In this document: positions 54,401 through 64,000 of the stretch, one piece after another | Numbering within the stretch: the stretch's first letter is position 1 | Layout: each line of letters starts with the position of its first letter | Assembly (NCBI RefSeq): GCF_000340215.1 | Contig: NW_006921535.1 | Coordinates: forward strand, 637,874 to 701,873 | From: Pseudocercospora fijiensis CIRAD86 | Lineage: Eukaryota; Ascomycota; Dothideomycetes; Mycosphaerellales; Mycosphaerellaceae | Reading direction: 5' to 3' | DNA: 64,000 nucleotides | Translations under genes and position numbers: made by a program | Notes under the pieces: model-generated | What the model was told of the DNA's origin: nothing | The model's database searches: none | Seen by the model: only the letters and a program-made list of their open reading frames with translations

Positions 54401-57400
54401 ATAGTAATAATAAGCCGCGATAGTAGGGTTATCGCGGACATTGTTACGCGCTGTTTTGCGTCGCTATTATTTATTACTAGTAGGTATATTAGGCATATGT
54501 TTCTATAGCGACTACTACTAGTTGTCCGTAGCGCTAAAGGTAAGGAAGAGATACGGTATTCTAAGGGCTATAACGTAGATCTCTAGCTGTTTCCGCTTAC
54601 TAATCTAGTAGGCCCGGGTTCCTCGTAGCTTGTCTACGTAGCGTATAAGATTAGAAAGCATCTTCTTAGATTCCTCGTTAGTATAAGAGGCAAGCGCAGC
54701 CTTTAAATCCTTAAGCGAAATCTCCTAGTACTCTAGGTTTTACTATACTACGAAGTTAGCAATGCGATTACTCTACTTCCTTATAGAAGTATTAAGGGCG
54801 ATATATCGGAAACGTAGGTTCTATACAAAGCGGCTATCTTAGTACTTAAGCATATGCTTAATATACTCCTCGTACGATATACTACGCAGTCGGTATTCTA
54901 CGAAGTTAGCAATACTATTTAGATAGAGGGTTAGAAAGGCAAGCGAAAGTAGCGCTATAGACTTGTTAAATTCGGATAGAGGCACGCGATCGTAGGGCGG
55001 CAGCGTTAGATAGTTCTATAGCGTATCTCCTAGACTATTATATTAAGCCGCTTATATACGAAGCTTATTGTCCTACTCTTAACGCTGCTTTTCCTACTAG
55101 TCGACAACTTCCTATAATTACTAACGTTAATCTTTAGGTATACGAGATTAGGGAAGGGCAGATTCGAATAGATAGTTAGTAAAGTCTTCTACCTTATCTT
55201 CGGCTTAACTAGAAGACTTCTAAGTAGGAGAGGTATTAGGCGGCGAAGGGATATCCTCTTCTATATAGTATTAGACGTTAATACGATCGATAACGTCTAT
55301 ATCTTTAGGCAAACTAGAAAGTCGGGTTTTATCGATAGAGATACCTATATAGCCCTTATAATAGTCCTTTAAGTACTATAGCTACTAACGAATAGTAGCT
55401 TAGCGGATACGGAAATTACGCTTAAAGATCCGGTTTATAGTCTTATCGCCCTATACTAGTCGTAAAAGCACAGTCTCTAGATACTTAGGAAGCAACGGAA
55501 GCTCCTACTAAACCTTGCCTATATCGCGGAGGAAGTTAACGACATTGTTCCTATATCGATACTAAGCGCCTTTAATTAGCTGCAGTTCGATATATATATA
55601 TAGACGCGTACGATAAGGATCTCTTCGATTATCGTAAGTTTCGGTAGATCTACTAGGTATTCGCCTAGATCTATAAGGTTAGCGGCGGATATAAGGTTAG
55701 GTTCTTCCGGTCGCTTATTACTATCGCGTATAGTACGGCACTTCTTATAGATATTTAAAGTAGGGGATCCTTTACGTATATCTAATTATATATTAAACTA
55801 TCGCTCTTTATAGCCCTTCTAAAGCTGTTCGTTCTAGTATACACCTATCTCTTCTTATTCTAGAGTAGTAAAGAAGTCTGTAACTAAACCGTAGTTAATG
55901 TCTATAAGAGCCTTTTGCCCGTTAAGATTAGTACTAACTTTAATAGAAGGGTCGACTAGGTTATTAGTAAGAAAGTGTATACAAAGGGACTACTTATACT
56001 AGTTAGCGCGGGTACGGTCGCGTTAGCTAGGCCGAGGTAGCGGTCGATCGTTCTAGTCGCAGACTATACGGTAAGGTACGTAGCAATTCTCGAGTTCTTA
56101 AGAGCCGTCGGGTAGGTAGAACTTGTAATAGCGTGTCTTATATCGACGAAGGATATACTACTTATATTAACTAGCCTTATTGTTATCTCCTTCCGTATAA
56201 TAGTAATATATATCTATATTAGTATCTGCCTCTAGTATATCGTATTTGCGGACGATAGCGTATAGCTAGTCGCAAATACTATACTTAAACTACCGTCGAG
56301 TATTACGGATAGGCGGATAATTTAGGTCTCCAGTAGGCATGCTAGTCTTACTAATATTACTAAAGGCAGAGCTCGGCAAAGGAGGATCGCTACTATAATC
56401 GGTCTACTAGGTTAGTAGAAGCAAGGACTAAATAGTATAGCCTACTAATAGTTACTCGATAGTTAGGGTAGGAGGAGGATATCTACTAGCGCGACGCTCT
56501 TATCGGTATTAGCGGGAGATTACGGCGACTTATATACGAGTAGTAGCCGTCGCTAGGTCGTTACTACTATATTGCCCGCGTAGACGGAGACCTGCCGCAC
56601 TAGAAGACTGCGTTAGAAGCGGCGGTAGGCCTATCGAGCCTAAGCCTAAGCCTAATAACTATAGCGGGTTGCGCTTAATTAGATCTCTAGCAGATAGATT
56701 AGATAAGGAGGGGATAGAGCTCGAAGGAATAGTAGAGCTCTATATAGAGGAAGGCGAGATAGAAATTAGATTTAATATAGCGCTAGCTCGTAGTATTAGT
56801 ATTAGTGTCTTAAATAGACGGCCGCGCTTATTTAGAGTAACTATATCGGTATCCTAGTCTTTAGTATCGAGAGGGTGCTTCTTAGACGCTATAGCCTTCT
56901 TTTTCTTATTCTTTAAATCTATAAGACGGTATCGGAGGTAGTACGCAGTTAGTTTAGTCGCAGTACTAGTAGTACAAAGGCTCTAGAACTAGGTGCGCTT
57001 CTTACGCTTGCTATAAGAAGGATTTAAGTAGACTCGACTGCTATTAATACTCGGATCGACCTCTTTATCGTCGAGTGCTAGATTATCGATATCGTACTTA
57101 TCGTAGTCGGGCGGAAGAGTCTTACGCGGGTTACCGCTAGGAGGGCCTTATCCGCCTAGTACGCTAGTAGCGGCTTGCTAACCGAAGTGCTAAACGTCGG
57201 CTATCTTTAGTTAAAAAGAGAGAGTGCGACGTAGCTCTAAGCTAGCGGTCGGAAGGAAAGTAGAAAAGGTAAATAGAAGTAGTAAGGGAAACGCGGAAGG
57301 TAGAAGGTAGAAAGAGAAAGAGAAAGGAGAAAGGAGAACGGCGGAAGGCGCTCTCTATTTATAGAACGCTAAGCTATACCGAATTAGGCTTAGAAGGTAA

Positions 57401-57492
57401 ATGCGGCCTCCTATATATAATAGATTCGACTTGCTATACCTAACCGTATATCGCTCTTAATACCTGTATTACTTTACTAACGTTACGTTATA

Positions 57493-57812
57493 GACAAGTT
57501 AAGTACTCGCTAAGGCTCGATATTAACTTACCTTCTACTTTAGTACTCTCCTTTTGCGGCGCTAGCGTTCCGGACAAGTTAAGTACTCGCTAAGGCTCGA
57601 TATTAACTTGCCCTCTACTTTAGTACTCTCCTTTTGCGGCGCTAGCGTTCCGGACAAGTTAAGTACTCGCTAAGGCTCGATATTAACTTGCCCTCTACTT
57701 TAGTACTCTCCTTTTGCGGCACTAGCGCTCTAGACAAGTTAAGTACTCGCTAAGGCTCGACATTAACTTGCCCTCTACTTTAGTACTCTCCTTTTACGGC
57801 GCTTTCCGGACA
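57493..57812. repeat. 80-base minisatellite, about four copies
   Basis: Units start GACAAGTTAAGTACTCGC at 57493, 57573, 57653 and 57733; a degenerate fifth begins at about 57809. Copies 2 and 3 are nearly identical. It lies just beyond the upstream (right) edge of the Helitron coding region. Confidence 0.92.
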
Positions 57813-59478
57813 ACTTAACTACTCGCTTTTAGTATATAGGCGTAGGATTCTTAGAGCCTAAGGCCGCCGTCGTTATCGTATTAATTACTTTTACTAGCGT
57901 GCTTTTGCTAGAAATGCGCTTAATTGACTGAACTTAGTTAGCTTCGGAGGGCAGGTTAAGGTACTAGTTTAGGTGCTAGTTTAGTATACACTGTCGATAC
58001 TAACTTAATATTAATATAGCTTCTAGATAGGGAATTAAACACTTAACTAGTATGCTATTCAAACCTTACCTCTCTACCTTCCCCTTCTAACTAAGCTATT
58101 ACTATCTAAGCTATCCTAGGCAGTAGCAATAAGGGTATATAATAGCACTTCAATTTACGACCTTTAACTAATAATAATCGACTAAAACGAAGCGTATACC
58201 TAGCTATAACCGGGTATTAGAGTTGTAGTAATCCTTTGCGCCTAGTTATTAAGTTACGTAGGGAACCTAAGGGATTTAGGCTATTTAATAGTCTTTTCTA
58301 AGGCAGCTAGCAGCCTAATAAACTAGTAGAGGTAACTGCCTATTATCTAAACCTAAAGAAATCAGTTCTCTAGGACAGGTTTTCTATAGCGGCGTTTCTT
58401 TTATAAGATTCGTATAAGGTCGAAGTCTAGTAGGCATATTTACTTAGTTAATTCGTAACTTGTCTTAAAGGGTCGTATACTCGAGGGCTATATCGTGTCC
58501 GTAAGAGTAACCCCGGGTATTGCCTATCTATAGTTTTTTGCCTTTTAGTATTCTCCGTTTTTTTTAACTAAGTCCTTTATGTCTCTATATCCTTAATTAC
58601 TCGTGCTTGCTATTCTTGCTCTTCCTATATTGCTCTTTTACTATTAAAGGTAGCTATATCGGATAAGGGTTTGTTTATTTTACGATAGAAGGTCGTAGTT
58701 TACGGAAGAGGTAGGTATAGTGCTAGTATCGCTTAGTGCTAGTGTCGCTTAGTGCTAGTGTAACCGTTTAATCGAAACTTTAATTAAAACTTTAAGGCTA
58801 AGTTAAAACTTTAAGCCGCCTAAAAGATTAAGCGACTAATAGACTAACTAAGGGCAAAACTATAGAGCTAAGCTAGCCGGGGTCGATCTTGCGGACAATA
58901 GGTTACTCCTCGATCTATCTAACCCTTTAAGCGAGGCGAACCTCTACTACTGCACTTATAATAGCCTTTACCTATAGAAACTAGACGAGCTGTGTTTTTT
59001 CTAAAAAGATAAGATAAGATTAACAATTAAAGGCTACTAAACCTAACTAATTAGGGCTAGCGAAACTACGAACAATAATAGCCCTCGTAATAATAAGAAT
59101 GAACCCTCGGAAGCGGACATAGCTAGGTCTTTTAGAGTAGACGCAAAGAACTCGGAACGATATTACTTAGAACGGAGGTAGGGCTGTAATACCTCGTACG
59201 TCTACCTATTATAGTAGGGAAGACGCGCTTGTGTTATAATTAGTCGAAGGTCCTCAATTCTCGTAGTTATATATTACTTTATTATAGGCAAGAATAGCGC
59301 AGTTAGAGTTAGACATTATATTGTGTTAGAGGTAAGGTTTAATATAGTTACATAATCGGTAATTGTATTTTCAATTTAGCGCGGGCTAAGTAGCTTATTA
59401 GACTTGCTAAGTTAGCGGTAATAGAGGTCGTAGAATATAGACAGGCTACGAGGGCGCGGCCTTTAGAAGGGAAGCGTA
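57813..59478. other. RIP-mutated repeat debris
   Basis: No recognisable protein domain on either strand. TpA-rich with stops throughout. It contains the short repeat at 58720-58761. Probably remnants of further transposons. Confidence 0.5.
58720..58761. repeat. 16-base repeats, inverted relative to 39521-39600
   Basis: A partial unit and two copies of CGCTTAGTGCTAGTGT (58730-58745 and 58746-58761). The reverse complement resembles the 16-base unit ATACTAGTACTAAGCG at 39553-39600, differing at RIP-type sites. Confidence 0.7.
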
Positions 59479-59675
59479 TATTAGGGCTAAAGAGGCTATA
59501 CGTAATTAGTATGTAACTAGGCTAAGTAAAGCTAGGGTCTTAGTGCCTTAGGCAGGGCTTAGCGCTTAGCGTTAGGCTAACTCTCCTACCTTCCTCCCTC
59601 TCCTCCTAGATCCCTATTAAATACTATACTAATTTACTACTACCCTATCTACCTGCTAATATAACCCTTCTTATA
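59479..59675 (+). repeat. LTR-like sequence, copy 2
   Basis: Begins TATTAGGGCTAAAG (its first TG is changed to TA) and ends CTTCTTATA. An inverted match to 50503-50708. The sequence after it differs from the gypsy gag leader. Confidence 0.85.
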
Positions 59676-59746
59676 CGATCGTAGGTAGTCTCTTCGAGCT
59701 ACCTTCTTCGAGGTAGTAATATCGTCGATAGCGATCCGCGAATATA

Positions 59747-59830
59747 GTAAGAGTAAGAGCAAGAGTAAGAGTAAGAGTAAGAGTAAGAGTAAGAGTAAGA
59801 GTAAGAGTAAGAGTAAGAGCAAGAGCAAGT
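59747..59830. repeat. GTAAGA/GCAAGA hexamer microsatellite
   Basis: About 14 hexamers. Units near both ends read GCAAGA, those between read GTAAGA. Confidence 0.93.
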
Positions 59831-60239
59831 AACCGTAGACAATAAGGAAATTAATAAAGAGACACGTATTTAAATTGCAATCGCGGAAGAGTAGATACGT
59901 TAATAGGCGTTTAATAATAGATTGCGCTATTACTAGGAAGAGGATTTAGCTATAGCGTAGATATAGGGCGATAATAAGGACTTTAAGTAATATAGCGACT
60001 ACTCGTCGAGGCTTTCGATACTATACTATAGCTATATAGACTATAGCAATAAGCGTAAAAGCGCTATTAGGCAATCTAATATTATTATCGAGCTCTACGC
60101 CGTCGCTCCGCTCGATTAGGACAAGTGCTATAGGGCTTAAACGATACTTTATTCCTCCTTTATAGGTAATAGTAGCGTACCTACCTCGAAAAGAAATTCT
60201 ATACTAAAGTCCCTATAGCCGCTCTAGTGAATTCCGGAT
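59831..60239 (+). other. degraded sequence, possibly former coding
   Basis: The plus strand gives a stop-interrupted protein-like run (for example DYSSRLSILYYSY and IIIELYAVAPLD) without a recognisable family. TpA-rich. Confidence 0.35.
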
Positions 60240-61195
60240 CTTAAGCTAGCTAGGGCGAATTACGAGGAATTTAGGATTAAGCTTCCCTTTTCGCACTATA
60301 GCCTAGTTACTATAGTGCTAATTTCGTTACTAAAGTTCGAAGTTTTATTACGGTTTCTAGAGATAGTAAAAGGTAATCTAGTGCTAAAATTCATCTCTTC
60401 GTTTATTGCATACCTATTATAGCGGTCGCATCGTATCTAATGCCTTAAGTCTTGTTGTGATTTCTAGAGCGAAGAGTAAGTAATCGAATTTTGGATCTCG
60501 CCTTCCCGCGTGTCGCCTTCTTCTATAGTGCTTAGGTCGTCGATATTGTTATTGGCCCTATCATGTTTCTGGAGCAAACCTCAAGTGAGTCTGAGCTGAA
60601 ATTAACCTTTATATGCGTTGACTTCTCACTACAGCTTGACTACTGCGGTAGTTACCTCGTGACTTCGATCTCTTGTCCTATTATACTTTGTAGAGCGAAA
60701 TACAAGTGATTTAGTACTAGACTCTACCTTGCGGTATGCTAGTTTCTCACGATAGTGTACTTATTAGGCTAGCCACCTCACGACTGTTTTATTAGTATTG
60801 CTATGCTTCCTAGAGCGAGTACGAAGGAATGCAATGCTAAATCTCACCTTCCATTACTCTGCTTCTCGCTGTGCTTTAGGTGCTGTGGAGGTTACTTCAC
60901 GACTGTTGTCTCTAGTCTCATTGTGCTTCGCAGAGAATGGGAAGTGATTTAGTGCTGGTTCTCACCTTCCTGTACGCTGCTTTCTTCCCGGATCCAGTCA
61001 CTGCGCTAGTCATCTCTCGACTGTGGCCTTTTCTCTCATTGTGCTTCCGGAAGCGAATGACGAGTGATCTAGCTGGATCTCACCTTGCCCTGTGTTGCCT
61101 CTCTACTGTGGTTCAGCCGCTGTGGTGACCACGTCGCGACTGTAGCCTCTGGTCTCATCGGGCCTCCAAGAGCGTATAACAAGTGGTCTGGAGTT
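60240..61195. repeat. degenerate tandem array of about 119-base units
   Basis: Homologous segments beginning GACTGT or similar start at about 60540, 60661, 60782, 60901, 61019 and 61138 (spacings 118 to 121), each followed by a CTCATTGTGCTTC-like and then a GTGATCTAG-like block. One clear earlier unit begins near 60430, and one or two more degenerate ones reach back to about 60240. Left units are TpA-rich, right units are normal in composition. Confidence 0.82.
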
Positions 61196-61648
61196 CGGAA
61201 TTGTCAGCGTCGAATAATGACGCATTTCTAAGCAGCACTTTTCTTCCTAGTCACAGGCAGTGAGACCGAGAATCCGGATCTCTTCTGGTCTATCCAGGGT
61301 GGTGGCTCGAATGTCGACATTGTACGCTATATCGATGCAATTTGTGGGAGGAAAAGCTTCTTGGCAAAGTTGATGTAGATGAGCTGATTCAAGAGAGCAA
61401 GTAGCGAGTCCAGTCAGATTCACAATGACAGTTGAAAATGGTATGAGGTGTTGTCTGGTTCACCAGTCAATGCTCTGTATCTGCTATGGGTATCATTAGC
61501 ACGTGTCGCCCGCGTCCTGTAGCTAAGTGTATATGCAAGCATCCTCCAACTCCTTCTATGCCGTACTTGCTGTCCGAAACTCGAGCATCCTGGCTCGTTA
61601 CCTCTCTAGTCCCCCGTACTGTTCCACTCGTGTCCTTGAAATGCGTGA
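61196..61648. other. intergenic
   Basis: Normal composition and no gene. The 3' flank of the SUR7-like gene (minus). Confidence 0.5.
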
Positions 61649-62273
61649 TTATGATATCGGCTCATAGTCATCGTCATACGGCAAAATGCATGCGGCGGAA
61701 GCAACTCCCACAGCGTTGATAGTTAGGACGATCCAGCTGACAGTGCACAGGATCCAAGATTTGTCCAGCGCCCAGCCGACGAAAAACCGGCTGTCATTTT
61801 CGTAGAGTCCGGCCTAGAGGTCAAGTCAACCTCGGGTATGTGTTCTCTCATGTAAGTGGACCTACCACCAATGCCATAGGTATCAACTGTGTAAGCCCTA
61901 CGATAGATAGGAGCGGAGATATGATTTTCCATCCTGCTTCTCTCGTACTTCTCCCTCCAACGAGAATGGTGATGTATGCAATGATACTTGCAAGCTCGAG
62001 GACCACGGCAAAGTTCATGAAGAACCCCGTGCTCCTCCACATGGAACAGAAGCTCTTATCATCGCCGCGACAGTCTTCGTACTGCGGGAACTTGGTGCAC
62101 CCACCAGTAATGGAGCTACAGCGCTTGTGCAGTCCATATGTGACGCGTATGGGGTCGTGGTCGGTCGGCGAAGTGTACGAGACCCAATTTGGAAGTGCTA
62201 TAGCGGCTATTGTGCATGCAGCTGCTCCCAGGAATACCCATAGTGAGATTCCATAGACGATTCTGCGTGTCAT
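61649..62273 (-). CDS. SUR7/PalI-like (claudin-type) four-span membrane protein
   Basis: Exons 62273-61866 and 61813-61649 encode 190 residues. The 52-base intron (61814-61865) begins GTAGGT and ends CTCTAG. Four hydrophobic segments are visible: about 7-27 (GISLWVFLGAAACTIAAIAL), 83-103 (FFMNFAVVLELASIIAYITIL), 116-136 and 151-175 (SWILCTVSWIVLTINAVGVA). The first extracellular loop (about 28-80) holds Cys residues (RCSSITGGC, EDCRGDDKSFC), as in fungal claudin-like SUR7/PalI proteins of the plasma membrane. The tail is short and acidic (YDDDYEPIS). The family assignment is by topology and loop pattern, not a specific signature. Confidence 0.75.
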
Positions 62274-62880
62274 GTTGGCTGGACGGACGTGGATGTTCGG
62301 GGTTCGCGTTATCTCGAGGATAGTTTGGTACGATGTGGCGGTAGGCGCTCAGAGATGCAGCCTGGGAGTGCAAGAGGTGTAGTGAGTGGTTTATAGCAAG
62401 AGCTAGAGGCTGCTTCAAGCAGCGATAGTGCTGCAGTATCAATGTCGCCGTTCGGTGCCTGCAGGATCGATCGCAAGGGCGGCGGTCATAAATTTGCCAA
62501 GCTGAAGCCTGGGTGGCAGGCGGTGGCAGAGATCACGACATACAGCCTCCCCTCACACCATCTCCATATCATCATCTTGAACCACTCTACACTGTAGCCA
62601 TCGACCTCGGGAACTGGAACCTACGGCGCTTTCTAGAATAGATGTGCTTAAAAGAGACCTCGCGAATGGTGACGATCAAAATCGACTCCTCCGCTTATAC
62701 CGCTCTCGAACCAGCTATGATGGTCGTATTGCAGCCTAGGTGGGCTAGGCTAGGCGCAGGAGCGGTGCATGAGGTACGTGCAGTGCAGCAGACTATGGAA
62801 AGGCTCCGTGAGTATAATAAGAAACCATGCGGCCCAGCGGTACGAGCGGCCGTCACGCCTGTCACTTGCCTGTCGCCATC
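62274..62880. other. divergent promoter region
   Basis: Lies between the SUR7-like gene (-) and the glycoside hydrolase (+). Open frames here show no domain. Confidence 0.5.
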
Positions 62881-64000
62881 ATGCTGTCCTCGCTGCTGTT
62901 GGTGCCACTGGGCGCATCACTGACCCTTCAATCGCCCATATTGGAAGAACGACAAGACTCGGCTCTTGCCATCGCCATACCGGCCACCGCACCAAGTGAC
63001 GCTTCGGATGCTGTGCCTCTCGACTACCCAGCCTTGGCCTTCTCGCAACACTCCTTCCATCACTACGCTGGCAACAAGTCGTCCCCGAATGTCTTCTCCC
63101 GAAACCTGGTCAACTCGATCGCGAGTAAGCTTGGCACGAATGTCCACGTCCGTGTTGGTGGAACTAGTGGCGATCATGCTACTTTTGTACCATCGCAGAC
63201 CACCGCGCTGGACAAAGAGGCATCAGTGGGTTCGATCCCCATTGGCATGAAGATCGGCCCAGTCTGGTTCGAGGGTTTTGCGAGCTGGCCAGGAACGAAG
63301 TGGACGTACATGACCCACTTCGCCAAGTACGGCGCGCTCGACAATTCGGTTGCTGCCACCAAAGAGTACTTTGAGAACGTGCCCAGCGGAGACCACGAAG
63401 CGCTCGAGATCGGCAATGAAATCAACAAATACCCAGGCGTCGACAGACCATCAGCATGGGGAGTCTCTAATTATATCACCGAATGGAAGAACTATAGCCA
63501 AACCATCCGACAGCAGGTTCCCAGCAATCCGAATGTTTTCCAAGCGCCAGTCTACATTGGCAACAACTGCCCATGGTGCATTGCTACAACCTTCTCCAGT
63601 GGTCAAGGCGATGATGGGAACATCAAATCAGCTGCACTCCACCACTATATGGATTCAAGCGCCAATGTTGACCTCCAGGCCAACTATATGAATCACTCCC
63701 GAATCGCATCGCAGCTTGACACTCTCTGCAAGCCTCCGGTGGCCTGGTTGAAAAAGAATCGCCCAAACATTCCACTCCACCTTGCGGAGGACAACAGCAA
63801 TATCTACAGCACCAACAATTACGACAAGCTGGGCACTTTCGGTAACGCTCTCTGGCTTGTGGACTACATGCTCTACGCCGCCTTCCTCAACATCAAGCGC
63901 ATGAACGTGCAGCAAAGCACTGGCTTCTCATACTCCTCATGGCGCGGTATCAATAGCGACGCAGGCCCAGCGGCCGTGCTGCCTCCATACTACGCCCACC
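62881..64000 (+). CDS. secreted GH79-like glycoside hydrolase, 5' part
   Basis: Open from the ATG at 62881 to the end of the window (373 codons), so the 3' part is missing. The N-terminus is a signal peptide (MLSSLLLVPLGASLTL) followed by a short pro-like stretch. The catalytic TIM barrel begins near residue 50 with FSQHSFHHYAGN and HVRVGGTSGDHA. The acid/base Glu is probably in ALEIGNEIN (near 180), and a candidate nucleophile Glu lies in LHLAEDNSNIYS (near 303). This arrangement fits fungal GH79 beta-glucuronidase/heparanase-like enzymes, which remove glucuronic acid from glycans outside the cell. The substrate is not proven. Confidence 0.82.
   Translation, partial: MLSSLLLVPLGASLTLQSPILEERQDSALAIAIPATAPSDASDAVPLDYPALAFSQHSFHHYAGNKSSPNVFSRNLVNSIASKLGTNVHVRVGGTSGDHATFVPSQTTALDKEASVGSIPIGMKIGPVWFEGFASWPGTKWTYMTHFAKYGALDNSVAATKEYFENVPSGDHEALEIGNEINKYPGVDRPSAWGVSNYITEWKNYSQTIRQQVPSNPNVFQAPVYIGNNCPWCIATTFSSGQGDDGNIKSAALHHYMDSSANVDLQANYMNHSRIASQLDTLCKPPVAWLKKNRPNIPLHLAEDNSNIYSTNNYDKLGTFGNALWLVDYMLYAAFLNIKRMNVQQSTGFSYSSWRGINSDAGPAAVLPPYYAH

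Larger units (their letters stand above)
50900..57200 (-). mobile_element. Helitron (Rep-helicase element), RIP-inactivated
   Basis: On the minus strand a Rep-type segment comes first and a PIF1-type helicase last, the RepHel order of Helitrons, which transpose by rolling-circle replication. The Rep core (about 54.4-53.5 kb) has FEFQARSSSYNYGIY where the family has a His-x-His box (54293-54304). The helicase region includes a Walker A-like ARVGKSFIIKLL near 52.7 kb and the open fragment 52690-52481 with NPIIRIAPTGATTYSIKGST. Terminal TC and CTRR signals were not located, so the limits are approximate. Confidence 0.78.
39140..60240. other. RIP-mutated transposon island
   Basis: No intact long open frame over 21 kb; stops, mostly TAG, occur in every frame. 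In 39481-39600 I count about 27 TpA and no CpA or TpG. This is the signature of repeat-induced point mutation, in which CpA becomes TpA in duplicated DNA. CpG is kept in most of the island, except in the LINE. The island ends in the degenerate tandem array after about 60240. Confidence 0.9.

Noticed and set aside
56669..56857. 62-residue plus-strand open frame within the Helitron
   Set aside because: Opposite to the element's coding strand; open by chance, since RIP creates fewer stops in that frame.
39140..60240. Idea that TAG is reassigned because stops fall at Trp and Gln positions
   Set aside because: CpA/TpG depletion and TpA excess explain the stops as RIP; neighbouring host genes use standard stops.
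60937..61128. 63-residue hydrophobic open frame
   Set aside because: Lies within the 119-base tandem array and shifts phase between units; not a gene.

Overview
The window looks like nuclear DNA of a filamentous ascomycete fungus, most probably a dothideomycete. Genes are closely packed on both strands. Introns are short (about 49 to 71 bases) with GT...AG ends and CTAAC/CTGAC-like branch sites. The proteins are fungal types: 14-3-3, a fungal UDP-glucose:sterol-type glycosyltransferase, an Rtc3/SBDS-domain protein, Sfr1, a flavohemoprotein and a SUR7-like membrane protein. The class is an inference from overall character; no database was searched.

Layout. From 1 to about 39.1 kb lies a gene-rich arm with about 20 genes: 14-3-3 (664-1688, -), an acidic unknown protein (3719-5197, +), a large glycosyltransferase with ubiquitin-interacting motifs (5880-9749, -), an F-box-like protein (10512-12217, -), an Rtc3-like protein (12739-13151, -), a RhoGEF (13616-16941, -), Sfr1 (17588-18532, +), two unknowns, a flavohemoprotein (22010-23263, -) divergent from exosome subunit Rrp41 (23804-24612, +), a frame-disrupted F-box/2EXR-like gene, a cyclase-family protein (26394-27458, +), several unknowns, a membrane-anchored histidine phosphatase (34541-35638, +) and two secreted Thr-rich proteins (36736-37386 and 37949-38659, +). 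The second secreted gene sits beside the repeat island and appears frameshifted near its end.

From about 39.14 to 60.24 kb is a 21-kb island of dead transposons with the signature of repeat-induced point mutation (RIP): CpA and TpG depleted, TpA greatly enriched, TAG/TAA stops in every frame. It contains a chromodomain-bearing Ty3/gypsy element on the minus strand (about 40.1-50.5 kb), a LINE retrotransposon on the plus strand (44134-49005) inserted into the gypsy gag zinc knuckle between perfect 14-base target duplications, a Helitron with Rep and PIF1 helicase domains on the minus strand (about 51-57.2 kb), two inverted 200-base LTR-like copies, and several tandem repeats. The RT, HUH and zinc-knuckle motifs carry RIP-type substitutions. 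A degenerate tandem array of about 119-base units (about 60240-61195) joins the island to normal DNA, followed by a SUR7/PalI-like gene (61649-62273, -) and the 5' part of a secreted GH79-like glycoside hydrolase (62881 to the window end, +).

The host genes are mostly independent housekeeping and signalling genes rather than a pathway. No secondary-metabolite cluster, rRNA, tRNA or CRISPR array was seen. The most unusual observation is the LINE: its mutations look strand-asymmetric (G to A on the sense strand, CpA kept, CpG gone), while the gypsy element around it is mutated symmetrically with CpG kept. The duplicated target site already carries the mutated Cys codon of the gypsy knuckle. This suggests a relative order of mutation and transposition events.
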